From positions 964,501 to 1,028,500 of the forward strand of contig NW_027043820.1 in NCBI RefSeq assembly GCF_037102585.1: a stretch of 64,000 nt of DNA, written 5' to 3'. Within the stretch, counting starts at the first letter, position 1, and the number at the start of each line of letters is the position of its first letter. The translations under genes were made by a program, and so were the position numbers. The notes beneath the pieces were generated by a model. It saw nothing but the letters and a program-made list of their open reading frames with translations, did no database searches and was not told where the DNA came from. This document shows positions 57,654-64,000 of this stretch, piece after piece. The stretch comes from Saccharomycopsis crataegensis (lineage: Eukaryota > Ascomycota > Saccharomycetes > Ascoideales > Saccharomycopsidaceae).

Positions 57654-58459
57654 TCTGAAACGAAACTAGAGAAAAGAAGGAAAATGAGTGAAAAAAATAC
57701 AACCAACGAACTTCCTCTATGTGTTTCTTGATGTGTAATTTGCTATTCCACTTTGATTTGGAAAACTGTCACTGAAAACTGTTTTTCAAAACAAGAAAAA
57801 ATATTGGATTAAGAGAAAAAATGTTTGCAAGTATTCGTGAATATAAACAGCAGAATTCTTATAATCCTCTATAGAGCACTTAAATAATGACCTTCCTGTT
57901 TTAGTTAAAATGAAATCAACAAAGTATCTCTTCTGCTAGGCTAAAAGAAAAATAAAAAAAGGGCTAAGTAAATCCATCTATTTTTGGAGCAGAGACCTTC
58001 TTTTTTTTAAGCAAAAAAAAAATCACACGTGATAAGAGTTCTTACTGGGATGCATGGATTAATATATTGGGGCACATTTAGACTCAAAAAGTTATCAAGT
58101 TCAATGCTTTCTATCTTTTTTTTAAAAGCTATTTAGTATCGAATATATTGGTATCTTGACCAGTATATTATGCGGCTATATTCATATATGATAGCAGATA
58201 CAAGCTGCTCTAGAGAAGCCATTCCGAAGATCTTAAGTGATATGATCTATAGACACAACATAGCCACACGACCTTTCTTTTGTATTTAATAATCAATGTA
58301 TCATTGATTGACGAAAAAATATTATCAAAGTTTTCATATAAAGGGGATCAAAATTTTAAAAAGTAAAAAAAAGCAAACGAAAATGAAGAGAGAGACAGAG
58401 AGAGAGACAGCGACCTAGATCACACACACACGCAAGCAAATGAGTACATACACCCTCGA
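57654..58459. other. Intergenic: DFG5-like promoter / glucokinase 3' end
   Basis: About 800 bp of A/T-rich DNA with a CACGTG (58026-58031, within ACACGTGATA) about 375 bases upstream of the DFG5-like start, an A/T-run near 57998-58021 and a GA/CA-rich patch (about 58388-58435). No gene was seen. Confidence 0.55.
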
Positions 58460-60010
58460 TTATTCCAAATAAGAACCAGCACAAAGTGCGGCACCAACAC
58501 CACTACCATCTTTAGTAATAGTAATATCAATCTTCTTTGCAAAATCCTCGCCTAACTGGGAATATCTCAACCCTCGGTAAATATTTTCTTGGAACCCTGG
58601 ATAGAACTCAACCACTGAACCGTCAACAGCAACTTCAACTACATCATCCTTCAAATGAGTATCAACCAATACACCTTTTTCATCTAATGTAACTCCCAAT
58701 CTTCCTGTCTTCAAAACAACGGCAGCAATAGCTATGGAAGACAACAATGCAGCTCTAGTAGTAACGGCAGTGGTAACTTCCTTAATGATGATACGATCTT
58801 CGAAAGTGGTTGCAAGATGCAAACTTTCTTGTATGACCAATTCAGTAACCTTCAAATTCTTAGTATCATCAATTTGGATTTTACTCAAATTTTCGGTGGT
58901 GAAATTCCACTCAGTTAGAATTCTGTGAGATAGCTTCTTACTGTTTGGTCTTCTTGGTAAATTGGTCAAGTTGAGTAGATTTGAGGATGATGGAACAGAC
59001 CTCAAAGTTGCTTCAATTTGTTCATAATTCTGCAAAATTAACTTTCTCTTGTGAAGATCCAACATCATCAAACGGACAATTTCACCCAAAAACATCCCGG
59101 AGATTCTCTTTTCAAAGACATGGACACCAGGGTTACTGGTTTCTGAGTCAACAATTTCATCATATATGGTAGTTGGCAAGAACTTCAAACAATTGTCAAA
59201 TGATCCCCATTCGGTATTGATGATCATGTCATCGATTCCCCTGGACTTCAAGAGCTCAACGGTTTTGGAATCCAATTTGGCAATGTTGTCCAATTTTTCA
59301 GCATATGCACCATTGGTGCCTGTGCCAAAGATGGCCCCTAAAACGGTCTTCTTTTTCGATACTGATGAGTAGGCATTGGCCAATAAAGTTCCAACTGTAT
59401 CATTAGTGATTGCCACAATCCTGACTGGCAAATTTAACGAGTCAATGGCTTTTTGGAAAAGCTCAGCAATATCCTTACCAACAGCATCTTCGATATTGAA
59501 ACCCTTAGTCCATCTGATCAAAGTTCCTGTATTCAATGAAGTTTGGTCCAAGGGGAAGCTGAAAGTAAAACTCATTTTAATTTTCTCTGTATTGGATTTC
59601 AAGTAGTCAGAATGATGTAAAGATAAAAAGTACTTTATTTGTCTGGCTAGGTGACCAAACAACTCATCGGAGGTGCCTACCATAAAAGCTTTTTCCACTT
59701 TAGTCTTATACTGTTCAAGATTAAATGTATGGTCACCATTCAACTCGACAGAACAAATTCTAAAGTTTGTACCTCCCAAGTCACCAGCCAATGATAATCC
59801 AGTTTCGGAGCCATCTGGAATATGGGTAATAAAACTTGGAATCATTGGCATGTAATCATGAGATTCACTCTTATTTCTCAACCCATCTCTCATTTGCTTG
59901 TTGAAATATAGCACACCTTCCCGAATATTTTCTGGGGTAATTTTGAACTGGTCCAAAGTTCGTTCAATTGTTCTCCTAGTGACCTCTTCACTAATATCTT
60001 TCAAGGACAT
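58460..60010 (-). CDS. GLK1: Glucokinase (Glk1 type)
   Basis: Phosphorylates glucose at C6 with ATP at the start of glycolysis. The protein has 516 residues (500 in S. cerevisiae Glk1). Motifs in order are GDLGGTNFRICSVELNGDHT (phosphate-1), FPLDQTSLNTGTLIRWTKGF (sugar-binding), ITNDTVGTLLANAY with catalytic Asp204, IFGTGTNGAY and WGSFD, then DGSVVEFYPGF and KDGSGVGAALCA at the end. The IRWTKGF form and lack of an N-terminal hexokinase PII leader favour Glk1/Emi2 over hexokinase. The ATG at 60010 is the only start in frame. A region of about 34 residues after LILQNYEQIEATL is unusually Ser/Asn/Arg-rich. Confidence 0.93.
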   Translation of the reverse strand: MSLKDISEEVTRRTIERTLDQFKITPENIREGVLYFNKQMRDGLRNKSESHDYMPMIPSFITHIPDGSETGLSLAGDLGGTNFRICSVELNGDHTFNLEQYKTKVEKAFMVGTSDELFGHLARQIKYFLSLHHSDYLKSNTEKIKMSFTFSFPLDQTSLNTGTLIRWTKGFNIEDAVGKDIAELFQKAIDSLNLPVRIVAITNDTVGTLLANAYSSVSKKKTVLGAIFGTGTNGAYAEKLDNIAKLDSKTVELLKSRGIDDMIINTEWGSFDNCLKFLPTTIYDEIVDSETSNPGVHVFEKRISGMFLGEIVRLMMLDLHKRKLILQNYEQIEATLRSVPSSSNLLNLTNLPRRPNSKKLSHRILTEWNFTTENLSKIQIDDTKNLKVTELVIQESLHLATTFEDRIIIKEVTTAVTTRAALLSSIAIAAVVLKTGRLGVTLDEKGVLVDTHLKDDVVEVAVDGSVVEFYPGFQENIYRGLRYSQLGEDFAKKIDITITKDGSGVGAALCAGSYLE

Positions 60011-61009
60011 TCTAAATGACGACTATCGATATATATATATATTGAATTGAAATCAATCAAACAGAAAACTAAAAAAAAAAAAAAGAAGTGGAATGTGTAT
60101 GTTAGTTCAAATGATATCAAACCCTTTATGATGAGAATAAGTATTGAAAGATTTCGAAAAAGTGATTGTAATGGAATAAAGTATAAAAGAACGAAAAAGG
60201 GAAAAGAAGAAAATCCAAGTATTGCTTTCCGAGTCTAATTTATACTACAAATTATATTTTATAGTGCCTGCCAGGAGAAAAAAAAAAAAATGTCTCCACA
60301 TTCAGGTATAGGTAAGTAATGCTGACGACCTGCAGCCAGAGCAAGCATCTGATATTTTTGTTTTCTATATTTATAGCCAATATTCAATAAATACATATTA
60401 AAAATAGAGGCAGTGTAATATTAGCAATATTATCAATTCTATTATTTCATTATATATGTTATTTCTACTGATGCTCACTACCCAATTCCTCTTTAACAGG
60501 AAAGCAATCCAAGTATCAGGGTACTTTTGACATCGTGTGAGGGCTGGAAAAGGTAATCGGAATCCTTCCGGGAAAAAAAAAAATCTCACTTAAGAAACAG
60601 AGGAAACCGGAAACAAATAAAAAAAAAAAAAAAAAGAGAGAGAGAGAGAGAGAATTTGATGGGCTATTATGAATGATGTTTGCGGATTAAATTATCTAGT
60701 GGATGACGCATCGTTTGTTGCTATTCGTCAATGTTACCTGCCTTGGTCTCCCCCTCCCCCACACAGCAGTTGAAGGCGCATTTACTGTGCGGTTGCAGAA
60801 AAACGATAATCCTCATCACGCCTTTTGTCATGTGATAATATTTGGTTTTGTGCGCTGCTGAAGGGTGCAGAACCCCTGATGAGCAGAAAACAAAAAAAAA
60901 AAAAAAAAATTTTCTGCTTATTTTTGTTTAAAGGGAAAAATTTTCTTTTCACTTTCTCTACAATTTCTTTTTCTTCCATTCTCACACTACATTCAATTGT
61001 TCGACAAAT
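60011..61009. promoter_or_regulatory. GLK1/NOG2 divergent region with PAC and RRPE elements
   Basis: On the NOG2 side, GATGAG (60878-60883, the PAC core) is followed by AAAAATTTTC (60905-60914) and GAAAAATTTTC (60935-60945), both RRPE-like. PAC plus RRPE is the classic pair for ribosome-biogenesis genes, matching NOG2. Elsewhere lie A-runs, a GA repeat (60636-60652) and a short ATG with a GTAAGT donor (60290-60317), discussed as a finding. No accepted gene lies here. Confidence 0.65.
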
Positions 61010-62963
61010 ATGGGTGTCCAGAAGAAAGAAAAAACTAGAAGAGCGAAAGAATCTAAGAATGATGGTGCTGGAAATAAGTTTGGTAACATCAAAGTGAAGG
61101 GTGAAAATTTTTACCATGATGCCAAAAAGGCTAAAAGAATGAAGATGTATAAACAAGATGCCTCTGTTTTACAATCTAAAGAGATTCCTACTGCCAGAAT
61201 AGATCCAAACAGAAGATGGTTCAACAATTCTAGGGTTATTTCCCAAGACGCTTTAGAATATTTCAGAAATGCCGTCCAGACAACACAATCTAATACTTAC
61301 AATGTGATCCTTAAGAGAAACAAGCTTCCGATGTCTCTTCTTGAAGAAAAATCTAATGATGTTGTCAACAATGGCCAGCTATCTTCGAAGGCTGTGGTTG
61401 AATTGGAATCTTTTGAAAATACCTTCGGTCCAAAATCGCAGCGTAAAAAGCAGGCGAAAGTTCACACTTCATTCAATGAGTTGATCGCTAGCTCGAATGA
61501 CGATATTGATAAATTTCAAGACCAACAAGCATTGTCAACAACTTTGGGTCTTATGAACACCACTGATACTGATGGTTGGACGCAAGCGGCCAAGGATGCC
61601 ATTTTCAGTAAAGGTCAATCCAAAAGAATTTGGAACGAATTGTATAAGGTCATTGATTCCAGTGATGTTGTCATCCAAGTTTTGGATGCAAGAGATCCAA
61701 TGGGTACAAGGTGTGAAAAGATTGAACAGTTTATGAAAACAGATACCCCACATAAACATATGATCTTCGTTTTGAACAAGTGTGACTTGGTTCCAACTTG
61801 GGTTGCGGTATGTATTGTATTATTAACTTCAATTTTAGATAAATTACCAGTCTCTCAGATATTTTTTTCTTGATTTCCTTTTTTGTTATTCTTTTTTTAG
61901 TACCAAAGCTTTTGTCAGGTCGTCTTTTTCATGAATATTTATATTCATATCGATAAAATTGGACTGTTACTACTTTGGAAGATCAATCTTTTATCGCTCA
62001 GTATCCTTTCGTTTTGAATTGATACTACTTATAGAAACGTTCTGTTCCTATTACCAGATTTAAGTCGAGTTTTTAATGAGTTGAACCAGAAACTTTGACA
62101 GTATTGTCATGATTAAACCTTTTGGTTCTTAGTATAAAACCCAACAATTTTTTAATTCCTCACTTTTTTTTTAATTGGCTGACTGGCTGGTAATTTCAGG
62201 TTGATATTCATTCATGAAAATACAAATTACCAGAAAATCACATACTAACATTATTCAGGCTGCTTGGGTAAAATATCTTTCTAAGAGCTATCCAACTTTG
62301 GCTTTCCATGCTTCTATCAAGAACTCATTTGGTAAAGGTTCTCTTATTCAACTTCTCAGACAATTCAAAAAACTCAAGGCTGATAAACCACAAATTTCTG
62401 TTGGTTTCATTGGTTACCCAAATGTTGGTAAATCTTCAGTTATTAACTGTCTTAAATCTAAGAAAGTTGCTAACGTCGCACCAATTCCTGGGGAGACTAA
62501 AGTTTGGCAATATGTTGCCTTATTGAAATCCATTTTCCTTATTGACTGTCCGGGTGTTGTTCCTCCTTCTAAGAGTGATTCTGATGCTGACATTCTTTTT
62601 AGAGGTGCTGTTCGTGTGGAAAATGTTTCCAATCCTGAACAATATATCGACATTATCTTGGAAAAGGTTAAGCGCAACTATTTGGAAAGAACCTACGAAA
62701 TTTCTGGTTGGAACGATTACGTTGAGTTTTTGGAAATGATTGCCAAGAAGAAGGGGAAATTGCTTAAAGGTGGTGAAGCCAATTTACCTGGTGTAGCAAA
62801 ACAAGTGATTAATGATTTCAACAGAGGGAAAATTCCTTGGTTCGTCCCACCTCCGCAAGATGAGAAGAAGGAAGGTGAGAAATCAGGAAAGGAGCAAGGT
62901 GATGAACCTGAACAGAAGGAAGAAGAAAAAAATGAGGAAGAATGGAAAGGTATTCAAGATTAG
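61010..62963 (+). CDS. NOG2: Nog2, nucleolar GTPase of 60S assembly (two exons)
   Basis: Nog2 is a circularly permuted GTPase that marks late nuclear pre-60S particles before export. Exon 1 is 61010-61807 and exon 2 is 62259-62963, giving 500 residues (486 in S. cerevisiae). The order of G motifs is permuted: NKCD (G4, near the end of exon 1) precedes GYPNVGKSS (G1) and DCPG (G3). The junction reads [13 protein letters not shown], exactly the yeast one. The RGAVRVE and [15 protein letters not shown] blocks are conserved, and the tail is acidic. Its intron, at the same site as in S. cerevisiae, carries the snR191-like RNA. No CTG codon was found. Confidence 0.97.
61808..62258 (+). other. NOG2 intron (451 nt), snoRNA host
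   Basis: The donor is GTATGT at 61808, the branch site TACTAAC is at 62243-62249, and the acceptor CAG ends at 62258. It is phase 0. Its length fits a host intron, and the interior folds into the H/ACA RNA listed next. Confidence 0.95.
61900..62149 (+). ncRNA. snR191: snR191-like H/ACA snoRNA in the NOG2 intron
   Basis: S. cerevisiae snR191 lies in the NOG2 intron and guides pseudouridines 2258 and 2260 of 25S rRNA. Here the 5' hairpin has a lower stem CCAAAG/CTTTGG (61903-61908, 61973-61978), an apical stem including ATGAATA/TATTCAT, and guides GTCA (61914-61917) and GTTACT (61966-61971), matching AGUAAC-UA-UGAC around U2258. Box H is AGATCA (61980-61985), 14 nt from the pocket. The 3' hairpin has GTTTT/AAAAC, GAACCA/TGGTTC and guides GAGT (62078-62081) and TAGT (62130-62133), matching ACUA-UG-ACUC around U2260. 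The ACA box (62144-62146) is again 14 nt away. An extra hairpin AGTATC/GATACT lies between. Ends are approximate. Confidence 0.88.
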
Positions 62964-63329
62964 TTTCGCTGAAACCTGGTGTCCGTTCATGTTTATAATT
63001 TAATTGTCATTTTCTAATATTTAGTTCTCTTTTTAGTTTTTCGTTTTTCTTATTTTGAATTGGGGTTTTATCTTTTTGCATTTGGTTTGATTCTCAAAAT
63101 AGATCAAATTTATTAATTTGGATACTCATTTTATTGTAAAACCCTGTTGAAATCGGCACTGTTAGAAGAATGTTAATATAATCACATGACGTTGTGTAAA
63201 TTTTTAGAACTTGCAGTTCCCTTAAAAAAAAATTGAGCGGTGCTGGTACTGTAGATAGAACACAGTCACTGCGTAATCAGATTATTATTAAAGAACAACA
63301 CAAACACATAAATTAAATAAATATATGAT
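62964..63329. other. Intergenic between NOG2 and MEH1
   Basis: About 370 bp of T-rich then mixed DNA containing the NOG2 3' end and the MEH1 promoter. No gene was seen. Confidence 0.65.
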
Positions 63330-63785
63330 ATGGGTGCCTGTTTATCTATTTGTCTACGATACGATGAATATGGGAATGGAAATCATGAGAATGGAGAAAC
63401 TGACCCATTGATGCCGGGGAATTATGAAGATAATGGAGAGATAAGTGCCGCTAGGAGAAAAGATGAGCTTGATAAGATTGTCAATGAGACAGTAGCGAGC
63501 TTTGTTGATATCTCATCATTTTTAGACATCAAGCAGTCAGTTCCAGCGAAAGAGTTTTTAAAGGATGCGCAGAAGAAAAACTTCAGATTTGGTAATGGGA
63601 TGGTGAACCAATATGTCGCAGAAAACATTGACCAGCATTATATCAATTTAACATCAGAGTCAGTATCACCAGAAATGAAAGATAGATTAAAGAGCTGCTC
63701 TAAAGAAATCAACCAGAACTTGGAAAATCTTTTAGGTAAATTGGGTGAGGGCATGCCAAGTGGGAAAGTTGTGGGGAAACTATAA
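63330..63785 (+). CDS. MEH1: Meh1/Ego1-like EGO (Ragulator) complex anchor
   Basis: Ego1 (the LAMTOR1 counterpart) ties the EGO complex and Rag GTPases to the vacuole for TORC1 control. The protein has 151 residues (184 in S. cerevisiae). It starts MGACLSIC: Gly2 is a myristoylation site and Cys4/Cys8 are palmitoylation candidates, as in the family. The helix ARRKDELDKIVNETVASFVDI matches the Ego1 stretch LRDIVANTNDKLIDI. An acidic segment with DPLMPGNY precedes it; a PLM/PLL-type motif is common in these proteins. Identification rests on the acylated N-terminus, size and the central helix. Confidence 0.75.
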   Translation: MGACLSICLRYDEYGNGNHENGETDPLMPGNYEDNGEISAARRKDELDKIVNETVASFVDISSFLDIKQSVPAKEFLKDAQKKNFRFGNGMVNQYVAENIDQHYINLTSESVSPEMKDRLKSCSKEINQNLENLLGKLGEGMPSGKVVGKL

Positions 63786-63856
63786 ATGCTATAGAAATGT
63801 CCTTAATCCTCATAATAATAAGGTGTATTCTATTATAGATCTCTGTGAGGATAAAC

Positions 63857-64000
63857 ATGGGAAATCTGGAAGTTAAATTTAGGGATTTTTTACTTCACGG
63901 ATTACCCAAATTTCTAAAATTAGTGCCATTTCCATCTGAAGTGTTCATATCTCAATGGTTACTAAAGATTGTCATTGTACTATATCCACTTGAAGACATT
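63857..64000 (+). CDS. Possible 5' end of a gene running off the window (unrecognised)
   Basis: From an ATG at 63857 the frame stays open for 48 codons to the right edge, starting MGNLEVKFRDFLLHGLPKFL, with stops just upstream. The composition is protein-like rather than low-complexity, but the stretch is short, it contains a CTG (rare in this genome), and I do not recognise it. It could equally be chance. Confidence 0.3.
   Translation, partial: MGNLEVKFRDFLLHGLPKFLKLVPFPSEVFISQWLLKIVIVLYPLEDI

Overview
The window is nuclear DNA of a budding yeast (Saccharomycotina). Genes are compact and mostly intronless, the few introns have yeast signals (GTATGT or GTAAGT donors, TACTAAC branch sites), and intergenic DNA is full of A/T runs and microsatellites. 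The standard Leu codon CTG is almost absent: none in ALG8, RPF2 or NOG2 (about 1,390 codons, read by eye) although CTC, CTT and CTA are used. The few CTGs I could compare fall where S. cerevisiae has Thr, Ser or Cys. This points to a CUG-reassigned clade, more likely Ser than Ala; the genus cannot be named from this window.

Layout. 0-11 kb: PBN1 (5' end outside), ALG8, a very long YNG1-type ING/PHD gene, TIM21, SSL2/XPB and shugoshin SGO1. 11.4-18.1 kb: DAD2, NUP133, RPF2 and MTD1, the same order and relative orientation as YKR083C-YKR080W of S. cerevisiae. 18.1-23 kb: a gene-poor stretch with a decayed coding relic and a long, hairpin-rich region upstream of HAC1. 23-31.6 kb: HAC1 with its Ire1-type intron, ARC15 (spliced), an RRN9-like gene, SLD5, and the OCA6/DOS2 divergent pair. 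32-41.4 kb: an NRG1-type repressor, a 3.8-kb gene-free region, then two tandem velvet-domain genes with the same intron position. 42-53.3 kb: SEN15, a mitochondrial methylmalonate-semialdehyde dehydrogenase, MCM7, an SMF3-type metal transporter, DPI35 and SAM37. 54.3-64 kb: polyubiquitin UBI4 with a 16-residue truncated leader repeat, a GPI-anchored DFG5/DCW1 protein, glucokinase, NOG2 with an snR191-like snoRNA in its intron, MEH1/EGO1, and a possible gene start at the right edge.

Most genes are housekeeping: ER glycosylation and GPI synthesis, mitochondrial import, transcription and repair, kinetochore and cohesion, replication, ribosome biogenesis. The unusual content is the velvet pair, a family regarded as missing from model budding yeasts, next to an NRG1-type filamentation repressor. 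Two RNA-level systems can be read almost to the base: the HAC1 unconventional intron, with both seven-base Ire1 loops and the in-frame second exon, and the snR191 guide RNA, whose two pockets match the two known rRNA targets. No tRNA, rRNA, CRISPR array, retroelement or intact transposon was recognised.
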